Shown: positions 32,310 to 41,865, counted from the stretch's first letter. The stretch is 64,000 nt of DNA from JANOYY01 sp043720395 (GCA_043720395.1 JAYSSR010000102.1:1-64000), one strand, 5' to 3'. Program-made: numbers and translations. Notes: a model not told the origin generated them from the sequence alone.

Positions 32310-33260
32310 CTACAGAAGTGTGAGTTGAGTGTCACCGAGCGTTTGACGCGCCGTCACGGCCATTGGTTCGAGCAACAGGTGGCTCAGTTCGTCGATCGTC
32401 CGCACGGGACGGCCGCCTCGTGTCTCGATTTCGCCATTTCCGGGGCCTTCACCGTCGCCGCGCCAAACTGCAACTCTGCCATAGGACTCCTTCACCGCCT
32501 CGGTCGCTCCGGACCAAGTACCGCCCGTTCCGAGATCGCTGGCGACCACGAGAGTGACGCTCGCGAGGGCGTAAATGAGCTTGTTGCGACCCATGGCATT
32601 GCCGGCCGAGAACGGAGCGTTCGGTCCATACGGTGTGCACAAGAGCGTTTGCCGTTCATGAATCGCTCGTCGCGTGTCGGGCGAGCGCAACACCCGGCTG
32701 AGCGAATCGGCGAGCACCCCGACGACAGATCCGTCGGATTCGTATGCAGCGTTCATGGACAGTTGATCGACCCCCCGAGCGCCGCCGGACACGACCGCGA
32801 ATCCGTGGCCGACGGCCATCGAAGCAGCCGCCCGAGCGACGACCGCTCCTTCCGGGGAAACGTCACGGCTGCCGACGATGCCCAAGCCGGGTGAATTGAA
32901 CAAGTCGGTGTTACCCGCGGCATGCAGGATCGGAGGCGTTTTCCTTCCGAGGTGATCGCGCAGTGCAACGGGATAGGCAGCGTCGAACGGGGTTAGCGTC
33001 GCAACTCCGGATTGTTCAAGTCGCTCAAGCTCAAAGGCCATGATCGTCCCGCGAGCCAGCAGAGCGAGCGCCCGCGCGACCAGATCGCCCGCTGGCCCCA
33101 TCAACTCCGTCGCTGACGCATCGGAGATACCAAGCGCGGCACCGGGATGCCCAATCGCCTCGACGAGCCGCCAAAATTCGACCGATCGAAGTGGCTCGGT
33201 GTCGTCTCTTAAAAGGCGGCTGGTGAGCAGGATTGTGGCGAGCGCGTCGTCTGACCTCAT
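32310..33260 (-). CDS. DprA/Smf-like Rossmann protein paired with RecQ-PRTase
   Basis: 316 residues from ATG 33260. The DprA-type Rossmann core is clear: 'GIVGSRDVSPEGAVVARAAAS', 'FAVVSGGARGVDQLSMNAAY' and 'GTGGTWSGATEAVKESYGRV'. An N-terminal helical part (1-85) precedes it, and the C-terminus lacks the usual DprA winged helix, ending in a short Leu-rich tail. Its ATG overlaps the RecQ-PRTase stop (ATGA), so the pair is translationally coupled. Classical DprA loads RecA on incoming DNA. A DprA-like protein next to a phosphoribosyltransferase is also the composition of the ShosTA defence pair, so an immunity or DNA-quality role is plausible. Confidence 0.85.
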   Translation of the reverse strand: MRSDDALATILLTSRLLRDDTEPLRSVEFWRLVEAIGHPGAALGISDASATELMGPAGDLVARALALLARGTIMAFELERLEQSGVATLTPFDAAYPVALRDHLGRKTPPILHAAGNTDLFNSPGLGIVGSRDVSPEGAVVARAAASMAVGHGFAVVSGGARGVDQLSMNAAYESDGSVVGVLADSLSRVLRSPDTRRAIHERQTLLCTPYGPNAPFSAGNAMGRNKLIYALASVTLVVASDLGTGGTWSGATEAVKESYGRVAVWRGDGEGPGNGEIETRGGRPVRTIDELSHLLLEPMAVTARQTLGDTQLTLL

Positions 33261-35332
33261 CGGGCGGACCTTTCGGCAGTGTTCGCTAGAGCAAATGGAG
33301 CGACAGGTCCCGATCCCGCCGAGATGAGCAGCTGTCCGACGACCGTGAATGTCCATCTGGAATCGACGATGTCATCGACGAGCAGCACAGGCCCATCGGA
33401 AATCGGTGTCCGGACGACAAACGCGTTGCGCAGGTTGGCATATTGACGAGCGCTGTTTTCCATCGTCTTCTGCGGAGCGGTCTCGACAGTTTTCACAACG
33501 ACATCTTGACATCGCAGCCCGAGAGCTGAGCCGAGGCGGTCGGCAAAGTCTGCCACGAGTTCTGGGTGTCGTAGAGAAGGAACATAGGTCAGCCACGTCG
33601 GAAATGGCTTCGGAGTCCAGCGAGCAATAAGGCGTACAGACTCGTCCACCAATCGTTGATCGAAGCGTCCCTCAACCTTTCCGCTCTTCACCAGTTCGCC
33701 CCATCCGCCGTCGCCCCATGTCGACAGCACTCGACCGATTTCGAGGCGAAGGGGTCGGGCGATCACACTCCGGTCGGCGGTCCGACTGCGTGGCTCGATT
33801 GGCTGGTCGGTCCTGCGGATGTGCCGGAGGGCTCTCTGAACAAGTTCTGGTGGCACGGCGACCACGAGTGCCGGTCCAGAGCACACGTCGCAAATTCCAC
33901 AAGGACCCGTCGCCCGGTCATCGAGAAAGGTCCGCAGCAGCTTCATGCGGCAGGTTGTGGCTCCGACGAACGAACGCATTTGACGTTGCTCAAGCCGACG
34001 TTGAGCGGTGATCGCAACAACGCGGACGTCGTCGAACGTCCAGGGCGAAAGGGTTCGCAACCAACGTCCGCCGTCCTTGACAATGGCACCGTCAACCTCA
34101 AGGTTTTTCAAAAGCTGGGCGAGCCGACCGGAACGCATGTTGACTTGCCGCAAAATGTCGTGCTCGCTGACGGGCACCGCCGCCGTTTGGAGCATCCGAA
34201 CGACGTGGCGGGCCAACGCTGCATCGGGAAAGGCGGTCTCGATGAAGTAGTCCTGGATATCGACGTCTTCCGCTCCGGTGAGAAGAACCGCATGCGACTC
34301 CGTGAGTCCTCGGCCTGCCCGCCCGACCTGCTGGTAGTACGAGATTGCAGATCCGGGCGATTGATAGTGGATCACGAAGGCAAGGTCTGGCTTATCGAAG
34401 CCCATCCCGAGCGCAGATGTCGCGACGACGACCTTCACGTCGTTCCCGAGAAGCTGCCGCTCGACGGTCCGCCGATCTTCGTTGGTTTCGCTCCCGCTGT
34501 ACGAAACCGCACTGATCGCTTGCGATCGCAGGAACGTGGCCACCTTGACGGTGTCAGCCACCGTGAGGCAGTACACGATTCCGGTCCCAGCAAGTCTCGG
34601 AATCACCTCAGCGAGCCAGGCCATCCTCTGTGCCGGTTGAGACAGTTCGACGACCTGCAACCTGAGTCCGTCACGGCCGAGTGGTCCCCGAACGGGTACC
34701 AAACCGCTGCCGAGTTGCTGAACGACGTCGCCGATGACACGGTCGTTTGCTGTTGCGGTGCAACAAAGAACGGGGACACCGCGGGGAAGTAGATCGAGAA
34801 CACGTGTGATGCGCCGATAGTCAGGTCGGAAGTCGTGTCCCCAGTCGCTAATGCAATGCGCCTCGTCGACAACGAGTAGCCCGCTTCGTCCGCCAAACTC
34901 CGGCAAAATTTCCGTTCGGAACTGTTGGTTTGCGAGCCGTTCGGGCGAAATGAGCAAAACGTCGATCTCGCCGCGACCGAGTGCGTCCTCAACTTCATGC
35001 CATTCCTTTCGGTTGGTGCTGTCGATCGATCGGGCGTACACGTCCATTCGTTCGGCCGCTTCGATCTGGTTGCGCATCAAGGCGAGGAGAGGTGAAACCA
35101 GGAGCGTTGGTCCCGCACCGCGATCACGAAGCATCCTCGTGGCAATGAAGTACACGGCGCTCTTCCCCCAACCGGTCCGTTGAACGAGCATGATCCGTTC
35201 GCGACCTCCTACCAATCGAAGAATGACTTCCAACTGGTCGGGACGGAACTCGGCGTCATGTCGCCCCGTTAGGCGGCGCAATAGCTGGCGAGCTTCCGCG
35301 GCCATTTTGTCTCGTTGTCCGTGATCGTTCAT
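33257..35332 (-). CDS. recQ: RecQ-family helicase fused to a C-terminal phosphoribosyltransferase-like domain
   Basis: About 691 residues. Helicase part: Walker A TGWGKS (53-58), DEAH motif in 'VVDEAHCISDWGHDF', motif VI 'QQVGRAGRG', and the RecQ zinc-binding cysteines in 'TTCRMK...GPCGICDVC'. There is no HRDC domain. From about residue 480 a different module follows, ending in a PRPP-loop-like 'VLLVDDIVDSRWTFTV', as in ComF-type phosphoribosyltransferases but with SRW replacing the usual TG. I choose ATG 35332; the frame is open to 35434. It is coupled to the DprA-like gene and divergent from the alkylsulfatase gene. Confidence 0.9.
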   Translation of the reverse strand: MNDHGQRDKMAAEARQLLRRLTGRHDAEFRPDQLEVILRLVGGRERIMLVQRTGWGKSAVYFIATRMLRDRGAGPTLLVSPLLALMRNQIEAAERMDVYARSIDSTNRKEWHEVEDALGRGEIDVLLISPERLANQQFRTEILPEFGGRSGLLVVDEAHCISDWGHDFRPDYRRITRVLDLLPRGVPVLCCTATANDRVIGDVVQQLGSGLVPVRGPLGRDGLRLQVVELSQPAQRMAWLAEVIPRLAGTGIVYCLTVADTVKVATFLRSQAISAVSYSGSETNEDRRTVERQLLGNDVKVVVATSALGMGFDKPDLAFVIHYQSPGSAISYYQQVGRAGRGLTESHAVLLTGAEDVDIQDYFIETAFPDAALARHVVRMLQTAAVPVSEHDILRQVNMRSGRLAQLLKNLEVDGAIVKDGGRWLRTLSPWTFDDVRVVAITAQRRLEQRQMRSFVGATTCRMKLLRTFLDDRATGPCGICDVCSGPALVVAVPPELVQRALRHIRRTDQPIEPRSRTADRSVIARPLRLEIGRVLSTWGDGGWGELVKSGKVEGRFDQRLVDESVRLIARWTPKPFPTWLTYVPSLRHPELVADFADRLGSALGLRCQDVVVKTVETAPQKTMENSARQYANLRNAFVVRTPISDGPVLLVDDIVDSRWTFTVVGQLLISAGSGPVAPFALANTAERSAR

Positions 35333-35491
35333 TCCGACTCGCTGTTCGTAGGCTTGGTCGACCGAAATGAGGGTACGGGAGGGGTATGACAGAAACTGGC
35401 CTGCTTGACCGCGTCGGCCACGGACGGTTTGCACCGCTGTTCCGATGAACGTTCAGTATCCGTTCGATGAGATGTCGTCGCCCCAGCGTCA

Positions 35492-35558
35492 GAGATGCCC
35501 ACAACCCTCTCGAAAATGGTCGAATTCCGGTCGATATGAACCGAGTTGTGGGCATCTC
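35492..35558. repeat. Palindromic element, family F (GAGATGCCCACAAC type)
   Basis: GAGATGCCCACAAC (35492-35505) is perfectly inverted at 35545-35558, with CGAATTCCGGTCG pairing in the middle. It lies between the divergent recQ and alkylsulfatase genes, 27 bp before the latter's start. Confidence 0.75.
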
Positions 35559-35585
35559 GCTCGACGAAAGGCGAGACTCGCGCGC

Positions 35586-37475
35586 ATGCCCGACCCGAAC
35601 GAACCGAAGGACGCCACCGCCCACACCCGTTCACTGCTCGGCTCGGTGCAGTTCGACCTCGACCCGGCGGACTTCGACCGCGCCAAACGTGGCCGCATCG
35701 CGACCCACCCGACCGGCCGCATCGACGGCCCGCGCGGCAATGCCGTGTGGGACATCAACCGGTACGCCTTTCTCGATGGGGACGCTCCCGACACGGTGAA
35801 CCCGAGCCTGTGGCGTCATGCGCAGCTCGATGCAATACATGGTCTCTTCGAGGTGGCACCCGGCGTGTGGCAGGTGCGCGGCTACGACATCAGCAACATC
35901 ACGTTCATTGCGGGTGCGACGGGGTGGCTCGTGATCGACCCGCTCTCGACGGAGTTCACCGCACGCGCCGGCCTGGAGCTGGCGAACACGCTCCTCGGCG
36001 CTCGGCCGGTCGTCGCGGTGATCTACACGCACTCCCACACCGATCACTTCGGTGGCGTGCTCGGCGTGACGACACAGGCCGATGTCGACGCTGGCCGGTG
36101 CATCGTGATAGCGCCTGAAGGCTTCCTGCTCGAAGCGGTTGCCGAGAACGTGATCGGCGGCCCGGCGATGCGGCGCCGGGCGCTGTACCAGTTCGGCCCG
36201 CGACTGCCACCGGGGCCGAAGGGTCACGTGGACTGCGGGCTCGGCATTGCGATCCCCACAGCGCAGGCCGGGCTCATCGCACCCACGCACGACATCACGT
36301 TTACGGGCCAGGAGATGGTCGTCGACGGCGTCCGCATCGTCTTCCAGAACACGCCGGAGACCGAAGCACCGGCGGAGATGAACTTCTTCTTCCCGGACCA
36401 GGGCTGGCTCTGCATGGCGGAGAACTGCTCGCACACGATGCACAACCTTGTGCCGATCCGTGGCGCGCAGGTGCGTAACGCGCTCGCGTGGTCGAAGTAC
36501 ATCCATGAGGCGATCGAACTGTTCAGCGCGCATACGGACATCATGTTCACCTCGCACCACTGGCCTCGGTGGGGAGGCGAGGACGTGCACGGATTCCTCT
36601 CCAAGCAGCGAGACCTCTATCGCTGGATGCATGACCAGACGATGCGTCACGCGAATCATGGCCTCACCGGGCCTGAGATCGCAGAGGTCATGACGCTGCC
36701 CCCCGAGTTCGCCGCCGAGAGCCACACCCGTGGGTACTACGGGCATCTCGTGCACAACGTCAAGGCCGTGTACCAGCGCTACCTCAGCTGGTACGACGGC
36801 AATCCCGCCCACCTCAACTCGCACCCGCCGGTAGAGGCCGGACGCCGGTACGTAGAGTTCATCGGTGGGGCGGAGGCGGTGCTGGACAAGGCTCGTGTGT
36901 CGTTCGACGCGGGCGACTACCGGTGGGTCACCGAGGTCGTGAACCACCTCGTGTTCGCCGATCCGACCAACGTTGCGGCCCGTCAACTTCAGGCGGACGC
37001 TCTCGAACAACTCGGGTACCAGACCGAGTCATCGACGTATCGCAACGCGTACCTCACCGGTGCGCAGGAGCTGCGTCAGGGCCTGCCGCCCGGTGCGCCA
37101 GCGTTGAGCAAGGGTCTCATAAGCGCGCTTACCGTCGAGCTGATCTTCGATTCTCTGGCCATCCGTCTGAAGGCGGAAGAGGTCAGCGGCAGACACGTCA
37201 AAGTGAATTTCAAGTTCACCGATGTAGGTGAGGAGTGGACACTCGGCCTCGAGAACAGTGCGCTCCACGCGGTGCGGGGACGGGTGGCTCCGGCGGCCGA
37301 CGTCACGGTGACGCTCACTCGGCTGACGCTGATCGCGATTGCGAACAACGAGGCGACGTTCGCGGACGCGATATCCGCTGGCGACGTGACGGTCGAGGGC
37401 AACGACGCGGCGCTGCAGGAGATCTTCGGGCACCTCGACACCTTCGTGGGCGGCTTCGCGATCGTGGAGCCGTAG
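35586..37475 (+). CDS. Alkyl/aryl-sulfatase of the SdsA/BDS1 metallo-beta-lactamase type
   Basis: Hydrolyses alkyl sulfates with two zinc ions. The metallo-beta-lactamase motif 'YTHSHTDHFGGV' is intact (about residue 160), followed by the acidic zinc ligand region 'PETEAPAEMNFFFPDQGWLCMAEN' and 'FTSHHWPRWGG'. A helical dimerisation domain (about 380-500) and a C-terminal SCP2-like domain (510-630, 'VTVTLTRLTLIAIANNE') complete the usual 630-residue architecture. There is no signal peptide, so it may be cytoplasmic, unlike secreted SdsA1. Start at 35586 is just after a palindrome. Confidence 0.92.
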   Translation: MPDPNEPKDATAHTRSLLGSVQFDLDPADFDRAKRGRIATHPTGRIDGPRGNAVWDINRYAFLDGDAPDTVNPSLWRHAQLDAIHGLFEVAPGVWQVRGYDISNITFIAGATGWLVIDPLSTEFTARAGLELANTLLGARPVVAVIYTHSHTDHFGGVLGVTTQADVDAGRCIVIAPEGFLLEAVAENVIGGPAMRRRALYQFGPRLPPGPKGHVDCGLGIAIPTAQAGLIAPTHDITFTGQEMVVDGVRIVFQNTPETEAPAEMNFFFPDQGWLCMAENCSHTMHNLVPIRGAQVRNALAWSKYIHEAIELFSAHTDIMFTSHHWPRWGGEDVHGFLSKQRDLYRWMHDQTMRHANHGLTGPEIAEVMTLPPEFAAESHTRGYYGHLVHNVKAVYQRYLSWYDGNPAHLNSHPPVEAGRRYVEFIGGAEAVLDKARVSFDAGDYRWVTEVVNHLVFADPTNVAARQLQADALEQLGYQTESSTYRNAYLTGAQELRQGLPPGAPALSKGLISALTVELIFDSLAIRLKAEEVSGRHVKVNFKFTDVGEEWTLGLENSALHAVRGRVAPAADVTVTLTRLTLIAIANNEATFADAISAGDVTVEGNDAALQEIFGHLDTFVGGFAIVEP

Positions 37476-37538
37476 CTCCGGGGTAAGCGGCGCGCTACGT
37501 GGGCCACACAGGAACCACAAGCGGCTCGTGGACTGCGC

Positions 37539-38051
37539 CTACCAGCCAAGCGCCAGGCGCACCTCGGCACCAGACACGCCGAGGACGTCGCTGCCTTCGG
37601 ATCGTTCATACGCACCTGCGCCTCGGAGCCACCACTGCACCTCATCCGTGGTGAGATCCGCGATCTGGATCTCCTCCACTCCTCGGTCGAAGTAGAACGC
37701 GAACTTCTCGTAGCTCTCGTCGTCGGGCGACCGCACCTCGACGACGATGGCAGCCGTTGGGAGCCACACTCCGGCTGGCGATCCTCGGTGCACGCCGAGA
37801 TCGGGCACCCGGAAATCATCCAGATCGCCGAGATTGAATGCCGTTCCGATTCTAAGGTTTCTGAGCCGGGCGGGCTGCTGGAAAAGGCCAATGAGCGCGG
37901 CTTCGGCCTCGCCATGTTCGTATCTCGCTGCTGGTGCCATGTGATATTCCCCCTGCCAGAGCTCGTCATGGGTGTCCTGACCGAGCCGTTTGCGTTGTGC
38001 GATGAGCGAGGAAATGGTGGGAGGCGTGTCACCGAGGATGACCGTCTTCAT
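37539..38051 (-). CDS. Uma2-family (DUF820) PD-(D/E)XK nuclease-like protein
   Basis: 170 residues with the family order 'ARYEHGEAEAALIGLF', 'DFRVPDLGVHRG' (first Asp), 'TAAIVVEVRSPDDESYEKFAFYFDRGVEEIQIAD' (Glu and downstream Lys). These proteins have a restriction-endonuclease-like fold and proliferate in genomes, but their substrate is unknown. It is a lone gene; no methyltransferase is next to it. Confidence 0.85.
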   Translation of the reverse strand: MKTVILGDTPPTISSLIAQRKRLGQDTHDELWQGEYHMAPAARYEHGEAEAALIGLFQQPARLRNLRIGTAFNLGDLDDFRVPDLGVHRGSPAGVWLPTAAIVVEVRSPDDESYEKFAFYFDRGVEEIQIADLTTDEVQWWLRGAGAYERSEGSDVLGVSGAEVRLALGW

Positions 38052-38282
38052 GACGTGGATCTTACCGCCCGGGTACGACAGTTTCGGTCGGATCCGTCGG
38101 GGGCTGGCTGGAGCGGAATGCGGTGCAATCTCGCGAACGTCCGACGCGCCTGCCGGAACAGCTGCCTACAACTCATGTCGCTCACGGTGGAATCGGCCGC
38201 GTTCCCGATAGCGGAACATTGCGATTCCGCGGAATCGTCCGGGCAACCCATTGCACCACGGTCTCTGCGACATGATGGGGCA

Positions 38283-39116
38283 ATGCGTACGAACAAGGGC
38301 GAGTTCACCGGCGAGGCCGGGGTCAACATCCATTGGCAGGCGTGGCTTCCCGACGACGCTCCCAAGGCGGTCATCGTCGTCGCTCACGGTTTCGGCGAGC
38401 ACATCGGCCGGTATGGCAACGTCGTCGATGCAGTGGTGCCCCACGGCTACGCCGTGTACGGGCCCGACCACCGGGGCCACGGACGATCCGGCGGGACCCG
38501 TGCGTTCATCGACCGGTTCGACTACCTGTTGAACGACCTCGATGCCGTGTTCGCGAATGCCGCTGCGGCGCACCCTGGCGTGCCCGTGTTCCTGCTGGGC
38601 CATTCGATGGGCGGCAGCATTGCGTTGGCTTCGGCGCTGCGCAACCAGGGGCGTCTGACGGGCCTGATTCTCTCCGGTCCGGCGGTCACGACCATCGGCG
38701 TGTCCAAGGCCCTCATCATCGTCGCGAAGGTGCTCGGCCGCCTTCTTCCGAAGGCGGGTGCGAAGAAGTTGTCCTCCGCCGAAGTGTCCCGTGACCCGGC
38801 GGTGGTTGCCGCCTACGACGCCGATCCGCTGGTCTTCCACGGCAAGATGCCCGCGGGTACCGGCGCGGCATTGGTCAAGATGTCCGAGGGATACCCAGCG
38901 CGCTTACCTTCGCTGACCGTGCCGCTGCTGGTCGTGCATGGGTCGGCCGACGAGTTGGTCAACGTCGAATCCGGACGCGCTGCGCACGAACTGGCCGGGT
39001 CTGCGGACAAGACGCTGAAGGTCTACGAGGGCCTCGCCCACGAGGTGTTCAACGAGCCGGAGAAGGTTACGGTCCTCGACGACGTCGTTTCCTGGCTCGA
39101 CCTGCACTGCGCCTGA
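38283..39116 (+). CDS. Monoacylglycerol lipase-like alpha/beta hydrolase
   Basis: 277 residues. The nucleophile elbow GHSMGGS (Ser about 107) and the family motif 'VVAHGFGEHIGRYGNVVDAV' with 'GPDHRGHGRSGG' are typical of monoglyceride lipases. The acid is in 'VVHGSADELVN' and the His in 'GLAHEVFNEP'. ATG 38283 is chosen because it gives the normal N-terminus. The upstream 230 bp hold no recognisable feature. Probably cytoplasmic or membrane-peripheral. Confidence 0.92.
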   Translation: MRTNKGEFTGEAGVNIHWQAWLPDDAPKAVIVVAHGFGEHIGRYGNVVDAVVPHGYAVYGPDHRGHGRSGGTRAFIDRFDYLLNDLDAVFANAAAAHPGVPVFLLGHSMGGSIALASALRNQGRLTGLILSGPAVTTIGVSKALIIVAKVLGRLLPKAGAKKLSSAEVSRDPAVVAAYDADPLVFHGKMPAGTGAALVKMSEGYPARLPSLTVPLLVVHGSADELVNVESGRAAHELAGSADKTLKVYEGLAHEVFNEPEKVTVLDDVVSWLDLHCA

Positions 39117-39120
39117 CTTC

Positions 39121-39197
39121 TCGAGTGCTGTCCGCGCAGCCGAGCGCGGCCCGCGCGCTAAGCGCCAACGGCACACGCTTGCGCGGACCGCGCTCGA
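39121..39197. repeat. Palindromic element, family G (TCGAGCGCGGTCCGCGC type)
   Basis: TCGAG-TGCTGTCCGCGCAGC pairs with GCTTGCGCGGACCGCGCTCGA, around a second, weaker inverted pair. It starts 4 bp after the lipase stop and may act as its terminator. Confidence 0.65.
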
Positions 39198-39232
39198 CCC
39201 GCTTCTTCGGACGCAACCCGTAGGATCGGGCC

Positions 39233-39493
39233 ATGTGCCGGAACATCACCCCACTGCGAGGACTGGAGCCCGCGGCGACGCCAACCGAGATCGAGGCCGC
39301 TGCGTTGCAATACGTCCGCAAGATTGGTGCGCTCAGCTCCGTGACAACGGCGAATCGCGTTGCGGTCGAACGCGCCGTTGCGCGTATCGCCGAGGTCACC
39401 ACGGAGCTCCTGCGAGAACTGCCGGAGAGGCGCAACCCGCCGACGTTGGAACCTCCGCTCCGCCGTCGAGCAAGGGCCGCCTCAGAAGCGTGA
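39233..39493 (+). CDS. DUF2277-family protein
   Basis: 86 residues opening 'MCRNITPLRGLEPAATPTEI' and containing 'AAALQYVRKIGAL', the signature of the small DUF2277 family, plus an Arg-rich tail. Function unknown; the invariant Met-Cys-Arg-Asn start suggests the cysteine matters. Monocistronic. Confidence 0.88.
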   Translation: MCRNITPLRGLEPAATPTEIEAAALQYVRKIGALSSVTTANRVAVERAVARIAEVTTELLRELPERRNPPTLEPPLRRRARAASEA

Positions 39494-39525
39494 ACCGGCG
39501 CGTCCCGGCACCACGTCGGCTGCGG

Positions 39526-41715
39526 TCATCCGACGCGCGCCAGGATCTTCGCCCGACGCCGCCAGCGCCATTCCTTGATCCCCGATAGCAGGAGGGCAGA
39601 ACCGACGACGACCACGCCGAGTGGGACGAGCCCTCGTGCCGCTCCTGTCTTCTCGGCGAGGCCCCAAATCATCTCCTTCGGTTCCACCTTCTGGCGCTTA
39701 CATGTGGCAGGAACGCGCTCCGTCCTGCTCTCATCGCACGTCTCGTCGCGCACGAGCACCCTCGATCCAATTGCAAGGCTCGCCTTTGAACAGAAGGTTG
39801 CATCGAACTCGGCCGACTGGTCGCCATGGCCGTTGGGATCAAGCCACGAACCTTTGAAGTCGTAAGTGTACGGACGTTTCGTTGCTTTTCCAATGCAGTT
39901 GATCGGCGGATCGTTCCTTTGCCCACCGACGATTGTTGCCCGGACCAGGTACTGGCGTTCGCCATCAGACAACCACGCCGAAAGCGGTACAACTGCGATC
40001 AAGACCATGAGGCCGACGCCCATCCGCAGTCGGACGTCGTCGACGTAGCGGAACGGACCGCTCGGGCCGATTCTGCGGAAGGCTCGGTCATGCGCATTTT
40101 TCGTGGAGTGGAAGATCCGCCCGACGCCAATCACACAGGCGAGCGCTATACCTCCACCGGTGTACAGCAATGCAGGCTGAAAGCCTGAAGCTCGCATCAG
40201 CCACGAGATCGCACAGCCGATGAGGAAGACCGCCACCAGTCCAACGCTGATGCGCACAAAGTCGCGCTTCGCTGGGAGCTTCGGTGTTGAGCCTTGACCG
40301 GGTGGGGTCGGCAACCGTTCGGCACCTAACTGAGCGAGAGCGAGCTGGGTGGCGACGACCCCCTCGGCGTAGGCGACGACATCCTTGACGTAGCCATCGG
40401 GCACAGAAAATGACGTCGTCGTGAGGCCGGGTGCTGGAACGTCGATCCTTGTCATCTTCGGGTCGTGGCCCTCCCAAGGTGCGACTCCTGTTGCGACGCC
40501 CATGGTCGCGGTGAGCGCGGGTAACAGCGTGTCCGACAGGACCCGGCCAGCGGCAAGCAGTGCGGTAAAGAGCACGATCGCCAGGACCGCCAAGAGGGCG
40601 AGCGCGAACATGACGGCTGCCGTGCTCAGAGCCCAAGCCCAGCCGGGAAGGGATGCAACCCGCTGATTCACCTCACGGACGCCGACCGGCCACAACAAAC
40701 GTCCGAGAAGGATCGCGATTGCAAGTACGGCGGCTGCGAACACGCGGGCGGCGTCGTTGCCGAGCACGCGGGCCAGCAGGTACCCAAGAGGCGATCCGGA
40801 CGATTCGGACGTCCCAGCGTCGAATCGACGATCCGTCTTGTGCTCGGCGCGTTGGTCGAGAAATTCGACGCTGGCACTGTCAGGCTGCAGGTGGGGCCTC
40901 GCCTGGTTCGTGAGCAATTTGGGTGCCGCTATAGGTGGGGCGTCGTCGGCGGGCGCGACGGCGTCGAGGGTGAAACCGATCGCGTGCCGGATACCCTCGT
41001 CGGCTGACTCGGCCGCGAGCGTCGCCGAGTCTGCCGTGCCTCGCTCTGTTGTCCGTTTGAGGAACCAGTTCCGAAAGTCAGCATCGGTGTAGACGAAGGT
41101 CGGGAAGTTTGCCCAGGACCCGCCGTCAACGAGCACGTCGATACGGCGTTTGCCGTCGTCGGCGACGCTGACGCGTCGAGCCGGAAAAATGCCCGGTATC
41201 GCCGAGCTGGCTGCGACGGCAGCTGCGACGCTGGCATCGGGCGTCAGGCGATGGTGAAACACGATCGGCCCACGAGTCGCTAGGTCCATGGTCACGATGT
41301 AGAGCCCGATTTCAGTTGCGGCGAACATCTCGGCGAAGGTCACCGGCCCCGTTGCGTCTGAGCCGGGTTCACGGATCTGATCGCAAAAGGTGGCGTCGAG
41401 GAACAGTTCCAGGCCGCGAGATTCGAGCAGAGACCGCGATCGCCCGGTCACGACATACCACGCTCGTTGGAAAAGGTCTGGTTTGACTGCCTTCAGGCCA
41501 TCCGTGGTGAGCTTGTCGAGTTTCCCGACGAGCGTGTCGGTGCCGTAGCCCGCGGCAATGAGTGAGGCGGTGATTGCACCGGCCGACGCTCCTGCGACCG
41601 ATTTGAACTCGATCCCTCTTGCCACGGCGGCTCGGAGCGCACCGGCGTACGCCGCACCCTTGGCACCACCACCTTTGAAAACGCCGTTGACAACGGTTCG
41701 TTGCTCCTTGGTCAT
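39526..41715 (-). CDS. Patatin-like phospholipase with C-terminal multi-helix membrane domain
   Basis: About 729 residues from ATG 41715, which follows CCGGGGGGAAA. Patatin part (1-290): oxyanion loop 'GVFKGGGAKGAAYAG', nucleophile 'VAGASAGAITAS' and catalytic 'VDGGSWANFPTF', all intact, with a conserved 'SSAIPGIFPARRV'. From about residue 315 there are five or six hydrophobic helices (two near 340-360 and 380-425, two near 520-560, one near 590, one at the C-terminus) and an extracytoplasmic domain with several cysteines ('CIGKATKRP', 'TFCSKAS', 'DETCDES'). A membrane-tethered lipase on the cytoplasmic face is likely. Patatins serve as abortive-infection effectors in some systems, but no sensor gene adjoins. 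Confidence 0.85.
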   Translation of the reverse strand: MTKEQRTVVNGVFKGGGAKGAAYAGALRAAVARGIEFKSVAGASAGAITASLIAAGYGTDTLVGKLDKLTTDGLKAVKPDLFQRAWYVVTGRSRSLLESRGLELFLDATFCDQIREPGSDATGPVTFAEMFAATEIGLYIVTMDLATRGPIVFHHRLTPDASVAAAVAASSAIPGIFPARRVSVADDGKRRIDVLVDGGSWANFPTFVYTDADFRNWFLKRTTERGTADSATLAAESADEGIRHAIGFTLDAVAPADDAPPIAAPKLLTNQARPHLQPDSASVEFLDQRAEHKTDRRFDAGTSESSGSPLGYLLARVLGNDAARVFAAAVLAIAILLGRLLWPVGVREVNQRVASLPGWAWALSTAAVMFALALLAVLAIVLFTALLAAGRVLSDTLLPALTATMGVATGVAPWEGHDPKMTRIDVPAPGLTTTSFSVPDGYVKDVVAYAEGVVATQLALAQLGAERLPTPPGQGSTPKLPAKRDFVRISVGLVAVFLIGCAISWLMRASGFQPALLYTGGGIALACVIGVGRIFHSTKNAHDRAFRRIGPSGPFRYVDDVRLRMGVGLMVLIAVVPLSAWLSDGERQYLVRATIVGGQRNDPPINCIGKATKRPYTYDFKGSWLDPNGHGDQSAEFDATFCSKASLAIGSRVLVRDETCDESRTERVPATCKRQKVEPKEMIWGLAEKTGAARGLVPLGVVVVGSALLLSGIKEWRWRRRAKILARVG

Positions 41716-41865
41716 GCGATTTCCCCCCGGAATGGTGCCTGTCCCAGCAGAGCACTGGTCGACGCGCGAAATACAACCGACGTGCTTTGTCGATTGCGCT
41801 TCAATCGATGGCATGCCGAGCGATCAAGTTTCGTGGCTGCTTCGGTGCCACCACCGGTTGCCCTA

